Assembly (NCBI GenBank): GCA_023053545.1
Contig: JAKZAN010000054.1
Location: 186,001-250,000, forward strand
Length of the DNA stretch: 64,000 nucleotides
Direction: 5' to 3'
Source of the DNA: Lepidurus packardi
Lineage: Eukaryota > Arthropoda > Branchiopoda > Notostraca > Triopsidae
This document shows, in pieces, positions 25,890 through 34,363 of this stretch. Made by a program: the position numbers and the translations under genes. Within the stretch, counting starts at the first letter, position 1, and each line of letters opens with the position of its first letter. Under the pieces are notes generated by a model, which worked only from the letters and a program-made list of their open reading frames with translations, was not told the DNA's origin and did no database searches.

Positions 25890-27950
25890 ATGGAAAACGA
25901 TAGAAAATAGCGTGGATAACAACGGTTTTTAGCGAAGGGATTTTCGACGATGGCGACCGCAAAAGCGATGGCCGAATTGTATGAAGAAAACTTTAAATCG
26001 TTTCTAAATATGTGCATGCGACTTCGCGTGGGCATGAAGCGATTCAGATTGCGACCGCGATGCAGCTGTTGCCGCAGGATTATGCTTTTCCGTATTACCG
26101 CGACGATGCGATGCTTTTGGGAATTGGCATGCGCGTATGATTTGATGTTGCAGTTGATGGCAAAAAAAGACGATCCGTTTTCGGCGGGCGGACTTATTAT
26201 TGTCACCCGAGTTTGCGCGATGCAGACAAGCCTAAAATTCCGCACCAAAGTTCGGCTACGGGCATGCAAGCCATTCCGGCGACTGGTGCTGCGATGGGAT
26301 TTTGGTATAAAGAGAACGTTGGAATTGCGCAAGAAGGCGAATTGCCAGTTGTGGTTTGTTCGCTGGGCGATGCTTCTGTAACGGAGGCGAAATTGCCGAG
26401 GCGTTCCAGATGGCGGCTTTGAAGCAATTGCCAATTTTATATTTGGTGCAGGATAACGGCTGGGATATTTCGGCCAACGCAGCAGAAACACGGGCGCAAA
26501 ATGCTTTTGAATATGCGCAAGGATTTCACGGATTGGAAGCAGTTTCGATTGACGGCGCAAATTTTACCGAGAGTTACGAAACCATCCAGCGTGTTTTGCA
26601 GATTATCCGCACCGAAAGACGTCCGTTTTTAGTACACGCCAAGTGACGCTTGCTCAATCACCACACATCTGGCGTGCGAATGGAGTGGTATCGGGATGAT
26701 TTAGACGAAGCAAAATCGCGCGATCCGTATCCGGTTTTACGCCAGCAATTGGTTGATGCGGGTATTGATGCCGATGAAATTTCGAAATAGAAACGGCGGC
26801 AAAAGCCAAAGTGGCAGCCGATTTTGAGCGTGCACTTTTAGCTGAAGATCCGTCGCCAGAAGATTTGTTACGCATGATTTTGCGCCCACTCCCGTTTTGG
26901 AGGAAGTAGGCGAGCGGTCGCCAGAGCGCGAAGATAAAGTCGTAATGGTTGATTGCGCTTTGTTTGCAGTAGAAGAATTGATGCGCGAGCACAAAGAATG
27001 TTTGTTGTATGGCCAAGATGTTGGCGGCCGATTGGGCGGTGTTTTCAGAGAAGCCGCTAACGTTGGCGCAGAAATTTGGCGACGACCGTGTTTTCAATAC
27101 CCCAATTCAAGAAGCGTTTATTGTGGGCAGTACCGTTGCATGTCGGCAGTTGGTTTGAAGGCCCATTGTTGAGGTACAATTTGCTGATTATATTTGGCCA
27201 GGCTTGAATCAGTTGTTTACGGAAGTCAGCCGCTCTTGCTATCTTTCCAACGGAAAATGGCCAGTGAGCATGATTTTGCGAGTGCCGATTGGTGCTTATG
27301 GCAGCGGCGGACCTTATCACTCCAGTTCAGTTGAAAGCGTACTGACGAACATTCGCGGGATTAAAATCGCTTATCCAAGTAATGGCGCCGATTTGAAAGG
27401 GCCTTCTAAAATCAGCTTATGACGACCGAATCCAGTTGTGATTTTGGAGCACAAAGGCTTGTATTGGTCGAAAGTTAAAGGCACAGATGCGGCGAGAACT
27501 AACGAACCATCAGCCGATTATAAAGTTGCCGTTTGGAAAAGCCAACGTCGTGCAAGAAATTTGGACACAGGATGAAGACGAAACCATTTCGATTATCAAC
27601 TTATGGCATGGGCGTTCACTGGGCGCTGAATGCGTCGGCTGACATCAAGGAGAAAGTCGAAATAATCGATTTGCGGACCTTATTTCCGTTAGACGAAGCA
27701 ACAATACTAAAATCCGTAAAAAGGCTAAAAAGTGCCTTGTTGTGACCGAAGAACCCGTTAACAATTCCTTCGCTAGAAGTTTGGCGGGGCATGATTCAGG
27801 AAAAATGTTTCAAACACTTGGATGCACCCGTGATGGTGATTGGTTCTGAAAAACATGCCAGCGATTCCGTTGAATAGCGTTTTGGAGCATACGATGATCC
27901 CGAATGTGGAGAAGGTGCGTGCCAAAATAGACGAGTTGTTGCAGTATTAG
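25890..27950 (+). pseudogene. Branched-chain 2-oxoacid dehydrogenase E1 alpha-beta fusion, many frameshifts
   Basis: About 687 codons. The alpha half shows AMAELYEENF, YAFPYYRDDAMLLGIG, HQSSATGMQAIPATGAAMGF and the thiamine-diphosphate block VVCSLGDASVTE...EAFQMAALKQLPILYLVQDNGW. The beta half shows REHKECLLYGQDVGG, YLSNGKWPVSMILRVPIGAYG and VEIIDLRTLFPLD, ending at a TAG in 27948-27950. Fused E1 genes of this kind are normal in Bacteroidetes. Here roughly 20 indels of both signs, spread from about 26005 to 27855, leave no open frame longer than about 100 codons, and TGA at 26644-26646 interrupts the frame. This is the most damaged gene of the window. Confidence 0.85.
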
Positions 27951-27951
27951 A

Positions 27952-28100
27952 AGCTATTTCCGGCTGTTCATTTCAAGTTTTCTTTCAACCGCTCAGTTTT
28001 GTTGGCTTTTGAAAGCGCTTCCGTTGGTCGCGTTATCAAAACCCCACAAAAGCTAAGGCGTTTTTCAAGAAAAGCTTTCCATTGCCATCCGGGCTAGGGA
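27952..28100 (+). repeat. Dispersed intergenic hairpin repeat, copy 4
   Basis: Starts AGCTATTTCCGGCTGTTC two bases after the E1 stop and ends GCTTTCCATTGCCATCCGGG-CTAGGG. It resembles the copy at 2811 most closely. Its first ten bases recur at 29718-29727 on the far side of the ATPase gene. Confidence 0.75.
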
Positions 28101-28153
28101 AGTTTTGTGGCAATCCATGATGTATATTTTACTAAAAATAGAAGTGAAATTTT

Positions 28154-28228
28154 CTTATTTGGTGCATTTTTATTCAAATAAGAAGGTTTAAATATATCTA
28201 TTTGTTTAAATTTGTACCAAATAAGAAG
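28154..28228 (+). promoter_or_regulatory. ATPase promoter with three copies of a CAAATAAG motif
   Basis: CAAATAAGAAG occurs at 28175-28185 and 28218-28228, and its reverse complement is present as CTTATTTGG at 28154-28162. A TAAATTTG -7 box (28207-28214) lies between the second and third copies. The arrangement suggests an autoregulatory site or a site for an upstream regulator. Confidence 0.5.
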
Positions 28229-28232
28229 AATC

Positions 28233-29683
28233 ATGAGTCGAATAACGCTTATTCCGGCAGAAAAAATTATAGAGCGGTTGCGATATTGAAAATCCATGGT
28301 GGGCAACCAGGACAAATTCCAGATGCGTACAATAGTATGTCTAGAAGGCTCTACTTTGATTTGTTTTATCCCTATGTAAAGGAGAAGGACATCAAGCGAG
28401 CATTAGTTCTTATGGGACCAAGACGAGTTGGAAAAACCGTTATGTTGTTTCATGCCATCGACCATCTAATAAAAGATGGTGTTGATGCGCAACAGATATT
28501 TTTCGTTGGAATTGACAATCCTATCTATGTTCATTTAGGATTGGAAGACATTATGGATCTTTGCAAAAGTTCTTTAAACTTATCCAATCTGGACAACTGT
28601 TATATTTTTTTTGATGAAATCCAATATCTGAAAGATTGGGAGCGTCATCTAAAAGTTTTAGTGGATGCTTATCCAAGTACGAAGTTTATCGTCTCGGGTT
28701 CAGCAGCGGCAGCGCTAAAATGGCATAGTACAGAAAGCGGCGCAGGTAGATTTACAGATTTTATGCTTCCGCCGCTCACTTTTCAAGAGTACATTCACTT
28801 AAAAGGAATGAGTCATCTCATTTATGACGGGCAAATTAACTACAATCAATCCACCATTCCGTATTGCCTTACACATGACATAAAAACCTTGAATAGAGAA
28901 TTTGTTCATTATCTAAATTTTGGTGGATATCCCGAAGTAGTGCTATCAGAAAAAATACAAAGCGATATGGGCAGATACGTTAAAAGTGATATTGTCGACA
29001 AAGTATTACTTCGTGATTTGCCAAGTTTATATGGTATTAAAGACGTTCAGGAATTAAATCGATTTTTTACGTATATCGCCTATAATACTGGCAATGAGTT
29101 CTCATACGAATCCATGTCAAGAGATAGCGGAATAGCGAAAGATACCTTAAAACGGTACCTCGAATACCTTGAAGCAGCGTTTCTGATAAAGGTTCTAAAC
29201 AAGGTTGACGTCAATGCGAAACGCCTAAAAAGAATAACAAGTTTTAAGGTATATTTGACAAATCCGTCGCTGCGGACGGCTCTTTTTTCACCAATTTCCG
29301 AAACCGACTCTGAAATGGGAAATATGGTCGAAACAGCGATTCTTTCGCAATGGATGCACAGGGAAAAACTAGATCTAACTTATTCGCGCTGGAAAGACGG
29401 TAAAAAAGAAGGAGAAGTCGACTTGGTTCTAGTCGACGATAAGAAGTACAAGCCCGTCTGGGCTGTGGAGATAAAATGGAGCAACCGCTATTTCGAAAGC
29501 CCGCGTGAACTAAAGAGTTTAATCCAGTTCTGCAGCGCTAACCTCTTCAGCGCAGCGTTGGTCACTTCGATCGATAAACTTGGCGCAAAAGCGGTTGCAG
29601 ACATCCAATTTTCATTTCTGCCTGCTTCGATTTACACCTATAATATTGGAAATATAACACTTAAAATGAAGAACACCAATTAA
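28233..29683 (+). pseudogene. AAA ATPase with DUF4143 domain, N-terminus frameshifted
   Basis: A protein of about 480 residues. It has a Walker A motif GPRRVGKT, a Walker B-like block CYIFFDEIQYLKDW, a sensor segment FIVSGSAAAALK and a C-terminal DUF4143 domain with a PD-(D/E)XK-like segment (EGEVDLVLVDDKKYKPVWAVEIKWSNR). The natural start is the ATG at 28233 (MSRITLIPAEKIIERL), but two extra bases near 28290 and 28308 shift the frame twice before GQIPDAYNSMSRRLYF. From 28310 on the frame is open to the stop. These ATPases are common accessory genes of unknown function. Duplicated sequence on both sides suggests insertion next to the E1 gene. Confidence 0.8.
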
Positions 29684-29701
29684 GTGGCAGTGATTGAAGT
29701 C

Positions 29702-29727
29702 TTGTTGCAGTATTAGCAGCTATTTCC
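29702..29727. repeat. 26-bp duplicate of the E1 3' end and repeat start
   Basis: TTGTTGCAGTATTAG plus AGCTATTTCC, separated by one differing base, repeats 27936-27961 with 25 of 26 bases equal. It brackets the ATPase gene and contains the stop codon of the minus-strand HigA-like gene. Confidence 0.85.
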
Positions 29728-30110
29728 CTGAGAGCTTCGGGAGAATAAACGTTATGCCCGAGTGCAGGAAGATTTCAGCAGGAAGATTAAAAAAAATTTT
29801 CAGCTTTTGTGCCATTTTTAAGGTAATCTCTCGTTTTCCAGATAGAACGGCAGAAACGTGGCCTTTACTGCCAATTAGTGGCTCAAGGTCTTTGTTTTTC
29901 ATACCCATTTCGGCCATTTTTAACTTGATAACTTCTAAAGCATCTAGTTCTGGCAACCTCAAAATGCTTCTCGTCATAATCTCTAATCAGAACCAGCAAA
30001 AGTTCCAGTTCATCAAATTCTACGTCATTTGCTTTTGCATGAAATATCTCCATTAGCCTAATCGAGGCTTTGTTGTATTCATCATCGGTTTTCAGTACTT
30101 TCCATTTCAT
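29720..30110 (-). pseudogene. HigA-like antitoxin (XRE helix-turn-helix), frameshifted
   Basis: About 129 codons with one extra base near 29960. The N-terminal half (MKWKVLKTDDEYNKASIRLMEIF) is typical of HigA-type antitoxins, and the C-terminal half is an XRE helix-turn-helix (MKNKDLEPLIGSKGHVSAVLSGKREITLKMAQKL). It follows the HigB-like toxin gene by two bases. Antitoxins of this group bind the toxin and repress their own operon. Its stop codon lies within the 26-bp duplicated segment that continues into the repeat start, so the present C-terminus may have been set by the rearrangement. Confidence 0.75.
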
Positions 30111-30112
30111 TT

Positions 30113-30444
30113 TTAGCTTCTTTTTGTATTGAGTGTCAACGTGTCGAACTCTATTGTAGCAACATCTATTTTATCGTATTCTTTGTGTGTGCCAAACCAA
30201 ATTACATAGCATGCTTTTTGCGAAAAATTGATTGATACAACAAGGCGGAAATCATTGCCTTTTATATTAAAAACAACCTCTATTATTATTTACAATACTA
30301 GCGTTTCCATAGACGCTTTTCAACTCGTTGAAATTGCTGAAATCTCTTTTTGAAAATTCCGAAAACCAAATCAACAATTTGCGATTTCGCAGTCGGATAC
30401 TGTTCTGTATAATAAATAATTGTTTTCCTTATGAGAATTCGCAT
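30113..30444 (-). pseudogene. HigB-like mRNA interferase toxin, frameshifted
   Basis: A minus-strand gene of about 110 codons directly before the HigA-like gene, the normal order for hig modules. Recognisable family features are the basic N-terminus, a central region with FNIKGNDFRLVV and a late block with YVIWFGTHKEYDKI. HigB toxins of the RelE superfamily cut mRNA on the ribosome. Two single-base insertions break the frame, one in the first half and one near the middle, so as written the toxin is inactive. The break may be a sequencing artefact like others in this block. Confidence 0.7.
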
Positions 30445-30578
30445 AAGCAAAGATAGTGAAAGTTTTCAAATTGCAAACAATATTTTAGAATACAGAAAAA
30501 TGAATATATTTACTAAATATTTTTTTGAGAACTTCTTAGACATATATAGCTTTAAATATGTTTACACATCATACAATT

Positions 30579-30999
30579 ATGACAAAACGCTATCGCACGA
30601 AATTGGGAATTGAGCTTGTTTTTTACTTTTACGCTGCTGCCAGCAATGATTCTAATATTTGATAAAAGCGGGGATAAAACATTTATAATAGCGATTCTTA
30701 TCTTCTTTTTATGCTTGTTGCTATTCCTATTTAGAACGACTTATTATGTTGTTGAAAAGGGAGCGCTAATAATTAAAAGTGCATTAATTATCAATACAAA
30801 AGTTGAAATTAGTGCTATAACGAAGATTGCAGAAACGAACAATCCGATTAGTTCGCCAGCCGCATCTATAGATCGACTGGAAATTTTCTACAATAAATTT
30901 GATTCTATCCTTATTTCTCCAAAAGAAAAGAAAATGTTCATAGACGATCTGCTACAAATAAATCCAAATATTTCAGTCGTTTACAAATCTAAAGTTTAG
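30579..30999 (+). pseudogene. Small membrane protein with bacterial PH-like domain, one frameshift
   Basis: About 139 codons from the ATG at 30579. The N-terminal TKRYRTKLGIE is joined to two transmembrane segments (FTLLPAMILIF; FIIAILIFFLCLLLFLF) and a C-terminal bacterial PH-type domain (YYVVEKGALIIKSALIINTKVEISAITKI). An extra T near 30622 separates the first 14 codons from the rest; the remainder is open to 30999. Function is unknown; proteins of this layout are frequent in Flavobacteriaceae. It converges on the DUF4136 gene at a shared terminator. Confidence 0.65.
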
Positions 31000-31011
31000 T
31001 TAGCCCAATAG

Positions 31012-31042
31012 AAAAAAGTCGCAACTTCCATTGCGACTTTTT
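31012..31042. terminator. Bidirectional terminator
   Basis: AAAAAGTCGCAA (31013-31024) pairs with TTGCGACTTTTT (31031-31042) around a 6-base loop, between the convergent PH-domain and DUF4136 genes. Confidence 0.85.
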
Positions 31043-31057
31043 GTTTACTACTTTTGG

Positions 31058-31594
31058 TTATTTCCCGGCGGATATTGCGCCAGTATTTTTTTGCACGAAT
31101 TCTTTAATTCTTTCGTCTTTTTTGCCCACGTTTTGCGTTAGTAATCCAACGCCTTCGCCTTGCCAAATCAGTTCTTTTTTAGACGCGTCAAGCAAATCTA
31201 TAAACAATGTGCCTTCGGTGTTTGTCGACACAGTCGAGGTTGCGCCCCACATTCCTGGTCCCCAACCCCAACCCCAGCCCCAACCCCCAGCCGTTGTTGA
31301 ACTGGTTTACGTTGACGTTTTTGGGTCGATTTGGTAAAGAAATTAACCATCACATCAGGTTTGTCGCTTAACGTAAATCCTTTTGCATTCATTTCTTCTT
31401 CGATGGCACGAAAGAATGCGTTTTTTGTCTAAATCTGAAATTTCAGCTTCTTTGTCGATTCCAGACTTCAAAAAAGCGTAGGTTTTGTATTTGGTAAAAT
31501 CAGTTTTTCGGTCATAATCTTGGGCAACGTGAACAGATGAACACGATGCCAAAATAAACAGAAACAGTAGTGGGATGAAACTAAGTTTTTTCAT
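31058..31594 (-). pseudogene. DUF4136 lipoprotein, frameshifted
   Basis: About 177 codons. The N-terminus is a lipoprotein signal (FIPLLFLFILASCSS, lipobox cysteine), followed by the DUF4136 start HVAQDYDRKTDFTKYKTYAFLK. A tract of alternating Trp-Gly (five WG units) lies in the middle and the end has GTLFIDLLDASKKELIWQGEG, typical of the family. Three single-base insertions, near 31412 (T run), 31318 (A run) and 31298 (G run), break the frame. The protein would sit in the outer membrane; its function is unknown. It is the last gene of the DUF5522-hutU transcript, 22 bases after a small membrane protein. Confidence 0.75.
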
Positions 31595-31616
31595 AGCTCG
31601 ATTATTTAGGGACGTT

Positions 31617-31787
31617 TTAAAATTTTCCATTTTTCTTTTCTTTGAAATTTTTGATGATTGCCGCAATATTCAAAGAAATCGATGCGATGAGTAAAATTGC
31701 TTGTAAAATAGCATTTCCGATAAGAAGCGCGATTGGCATTAAGCCGATTCCCATCAACATTAGCGTAATACTATTCAGTTTCTTCAT
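31617..31787 (-). CDS. Small membrane protein, 56 residues
   Basis: A short gene on the minus strand whose ATG overlaps the hutU stop codon (TAATG), which implies translational coupling. The product has two hydrophobic segments (ITLMLMGIGLMPIALLIG and AILQAILLIASISLNIAAII) and a basic tail (NFKEKKNGKF). No family is recognised. Coupling to hutU, a sensible membrane-protein composition and the short gap to the DUF4136 lipoprotein gene support it as a real gene. A role linked to urocanate is not implied. Confidence 0.65.
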   Translation of the reverse strand: MKKLNSITLMLMGIGLMPIALLIGNAILQAILLIASISLNIAAIIKNFKEKKNGKF

Positions 31788-33799
31788 TACAGATTGTCCA
31801 GAATATTGTCGTCTACTTGATTAGGGATGGTGACTTTCAATAAAGGTTGCGTCTCCATTGCCCGTTTAATCGCAAAAATCGCTTCTTTATTTCTTGCCCA
31901 GCTGCGTCGTGAAATGCCGTTATTCACATCCCAGAAAAGCATTGATTTTAAGCGTCTTTCAGCATCCGAAGAACCATCAAGAACCATACCAAAGCCGCCG
32001 TTTATAACCTCGCCCCAGCCAACGCCACCGCCGTTGTGAATCGAAACCCAGGTCGCGCCTCTAAAGCTATCGCCAATTACGTTTTGAACCGCCATGTCTG
32101 CTGTAAACCGCGATCCATCATAAATGTTTGACGTCTCTCTGTAAGGCGAATCTGTGCCAGAAACATCATGGTGATCACGACCTAAAATAATGCTTCCTAT
32201 TGTTCCCGCTGCAATCGCATTGTTGAACGCTTCGGCAATTTTCATGCGGCCTTCAGCATCTGCATACAAGATGCGTGCTTGTGAGCCAACGACCAATTTA
32301 TTTTGCTGCGCACCTTTAATCCACTGAATATTATCTTGCATTTGCTGCTTAATTTCAGGCGGTGCAGTTTCAGCCATTTTCTCTAAAACTTCTTTGGCAA
32401 TATTGTCGGTTTTCTGCAAATCTTCGGGATTTCCGGAAGCGCAAACCCATCGGAAGGGACCGAAACCATAGTCAAAACACATTGGCCCCAAAATATCCTG
32501 AACATAGCTCGGGTATTTAAAATTGATGTGGTCTTCTGCCATTACATCCGCGCCAGCACGTGAACTTTCTAACAAAAACGCATTTCCATAATCAAAGAAA
32601 TACGTGCCTTTTTGCGTGTGTTTGTTGATAACGGCTGCATGTCGGCATAAAGTATCTTGAATTCTGGTTTTAAATTCTTCTGGATTATTTGCCATCATAT
32701 CGTTGGATTCGGCGAAACCCAATCCGATTGGGTAATAACCACCAGCCCACGGATTGTGAAGCGAAGTTTGATCGGAACCCAAATCAACATAAACATTTTC
32801 GGCATCAAATTTCTCCCATACTGCCACAATATTGCCTTCAAACGCAATCGAAACAACCTCTTTGTTGGCTTTAGCCGAATTGACCCGCGCAACCAGTTCG
32901 TCAAGGTCGCGAATCACTTCGTCCACCCAACCTTGGCTGTGTCTGGTGTGAACCGCTTTGGGATTCACTTCCGCACAAACGGTGATACAGCCAGCAATAT
33001 TACCAGCTTTCGGCTGCGCGCCACTCATACCGCCAAGGCCAGAAGTTACAAATAATTTTCCAGCTAAACTTTCGCCGTTTTTTGCAATTTTCCGACCTGC
33101 GTTTAAAACCGTAATCGTCGTGCCGTGAACAATGCCTTGCGGCCCGATGTACATATAACTTCCAGCAGTCATTTGGCCATATTGCGTAACGCCCAACGCG
33201 TTAAATCTTTCCCAATCGTCTGGTTTAGAATAATTTGGAATCATCATGCCGTTGGTAACAACTACGCGAGGCGCATCTTTATGGGATGGGAACAAACCCA
33301 TCGGATGACCAGAATATATCGTTAAAGTTTGTTCATCTGTCATTTCAGATAAATATTTCATCGTCAACAGGTATTGTGCCCAATTTTGGAATACAGCCCC
33401 ATTTCCGCCATAGGTAATAAGCTCGTGCGGATGTTGTGCAACAGCATAATCCAAATTATTTTGAACCATCAACATAATCGATTTTGCCTGTTCCGATTTG
33501 CCTGGGTATTCAGAAACTGGCCGTGCCTTCATCTCATAATCGGGACGAAATCGGTACATGTAAATCCGGCCATACGTATTCAGTTCTTCATAGAATTCAG
33601 GTGCCAAAACTGCGTGGTGTTCTGGTTCAAAGTACCGAAGTGCATTTCGGATCGCCAATTTTTTATCGGCATCCGACAATATTTCCTTACGCTTTGGTGC
33701 GTGGTTGATATTCGGGTCATACGCTTTCAGTTCTGGCAGAATAGATGGAATTCCTTGTTGAATTTGTTCTTTAAATGTCATATTTTGATTTATGGTCAA
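31787..33799 (-). CDS. hutU: Urocanate hydratase
   Basis: A 670-residue urocanase, which hydrates urocanate to imidazolone propionate in histidine breakdown, using tightly bound NAD+. Conserved blocks are ITYGGNGAVFQNWAQYLLTM, YSGHPMGLFPSH, GKLFVTSGLGGMSGAQPKA, FDYGNAFLLESSRAGAD and HNGGGVGWGEVINGGFGM. It is longer than the ~557-residue E. coli-type enzyme and matches the long form found in Bacteroidetes and eukaryotes. No other hut gene is nearby. It starts directly after the DUF5522 gene and is coupled to the small membrane protein gene behind it. Confidence 0.95.
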   Translation of the reverse strand: MTINQNMTFKEQIQQGIPSILPELKAYDPNINHAPKRKEILSDADKKLAIRNALRYFEPEHHAVLAPEFYEELNTYGRIYMYRFRPDYEMKARPVSEYPGKSEQAKSIMLMVQNNLDYAVAQHPHELITYGGNGAVFQNWAQYLLTMKYLSEMTDEQTLTIYSGHPMGLFPSHKDAPRVVVTNGMMIPNYSKPDDWERFNALGVTQYGQMTAGSYMYIGPQGIVHGTTITVLNAGRKIAKNGESLAGKLFVTSGLGGMSGAQPKAGNIAGCITVCAEVNPKAVHTRHSQGWVDEVIRDLDELVARVNSAKANKEVVSIAFEGNIVAVWEKFDAENVYVDLGSDQTSLHNPWAGGYYPIGLGFAESNDMMANNPEEFKTRIQDTLCRHAAVINKHTQKGTYFFDYGNAFLLESSRAGADVMAEDHINFKYPSYVQDILGPMCFDYGFGPFRWVCASGNPEDLQKTDNIAKEVLEKMAETAPPEIKQQMQDNIQWIKGAQQNKLVVGSQARILYADAEGRMKIAEAFNNAIAAGTIGSIILGRDHHDVSGTDSPYRETSNIYDGSRFTADMAVQNVIGDSFRGATWVSIHNGGGVGWGEVINGGFGMVLDGSSDAERRLKSMLFWDVNNGISRRSWARNKEAIFAIKRAMETQPLLKVTIPNQVDDNILDNL

Positions 33800-33976
33800 T
33801 TATTTTTTTTGGCTGCCCGTTTTTTTGTCAAATCCATACGGACAATGTCGGCAACCGCTGCGGCAGCAATAGCCTCTTTTCAGGTGAAATTTCTCTGTGA
33901 ATACTTTATAACCTTCGGGAGAAAGATAGTAATCTTCGCCTTCAATCAGTAAATTTTGATTATTTTGGTCGTTCAT
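33800..33976 (-). CDS. DUF5522 small cysteine-rich protein
   Basis: A 58-residue protein when started at the ATG at 33976; a longer TTG reading is unlikely because it overlaps the divergent gene. The core is YYLSPEGYKVFTEKFHLKRG followed by a cysteine cluster CCRSGCRHCPYGF, which suggests a bound metal or iron-sulfur cluster. DUF5522 proteins are widespread and uncharacterised; eukaryotic versions occur too. The stop codon abuts the hutU start, and a TAACTTTG box lies just upstream. Confidence 0.8.
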   Translation of the reverse strand: MNDQNNQNLLIEGEDYYLSPEGYKVFTEKFHLKRGYCCRSGCRHCPYGFDKKTGSQKK

Positions 33977-33982
33977 AACACG

Positions 33983-33990
33983 CAAAGTTA
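33983..33990 (-). promoter_or_regulatory. Promoter -7 box of the DUF5522-hutU operon
   Basis: The minus strand reads TAACTTTG followed by CG, fitting TAnnTTTG, seven bases upstream of the DUF5522 ATG. The -33 region would lie inside the divergent gene, since only 28 bases separate the two start codons. Confidence 0.45.
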
Positions 33991-34004
33991 AAAACTTTCT
34001 ACCG

Positions 34005-34331
34005 ATGTTCTTTATTGTCAACAGATATTTAATTCCTACTGGTTTTCGAGGGCTCACAATTTGGCCGTTCGTCTTGTGTGCTTCAAAAAATGAAACCAAA
34101 GATTTGAAGTTTATAAACCACGAAAAAATACACCTTAAACAACAATTGGAGTTGTTTATTATTCCGTTCTTTTTATGGTATTTTATTGAGTTTTTTTATC
34201 GTTTTATGGTTTATAAAAACAAGCATTTGGCATACTACAATATATCTTTTGAGCGAGAAGCTTATCGAAATGAAGGCAATTTGGAATACAGAAAAAGTCG
34301 GAAGCTGTGGAATTTTTTGCAGTATTTATAA
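34005..34331 (+). CDS. Small membrane protein with HExxH motif
   Basis: A 108-residue protein. Near residue 40 it has FINHEKIHLKQQLELF, a good HExxH zinc-protease motif at the start of a membrane helix (LFIIPFFLWYFIEFFYRFM). A later conserved piece, NISFEREAYRNE, offers a possible third ligand. Similar short proteins occur in many Bacteroidetes genomes. The motif and membrane helix recall integral-membrane metalloproteases, but no activity is known. It is divergent from the DUF5522 gene. Confidence 0.7.
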   Translation: MFFIVNRYLIPTGFRGLTIWPFVLCASKNETKDLKFINHEKIHLKQQLELFIIPFFLWYFIEFFYRFMVYKNKHLAYYNISFEREAYRNEGNLEYRKSRKLWNFLQYL

Positions 34332-34352
34332 GGTTTCTGATCATCACTTTAT

Positions 34353-34360
34353 TAAATTTG
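34353..34360 (+). promoter_or_regulatory. Possible TAnnTTTG box at the deaminase start
   Basis: TAAATTTG lies four bases before the ATG at 34364. If transcription began 7 bases downstream, it would start at or past that ATG. The box is therefore either used with a leaderless mRNA or fortuitous. Confidence 0.25.
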
Positions 34361-34363
34361 CAC

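Noticed and set aside
30431..30613. 60-codon open frame on the plus strand
   Set aside because: It overlaps the start of the HigB-like gene and the real start of the PH-domain gene; no family resemblance.
31642..31824. 60-codon open frame on the plus strand
   Set aside because: It is the complement of the small membrane protein gene coupled to hutU, which has better support.
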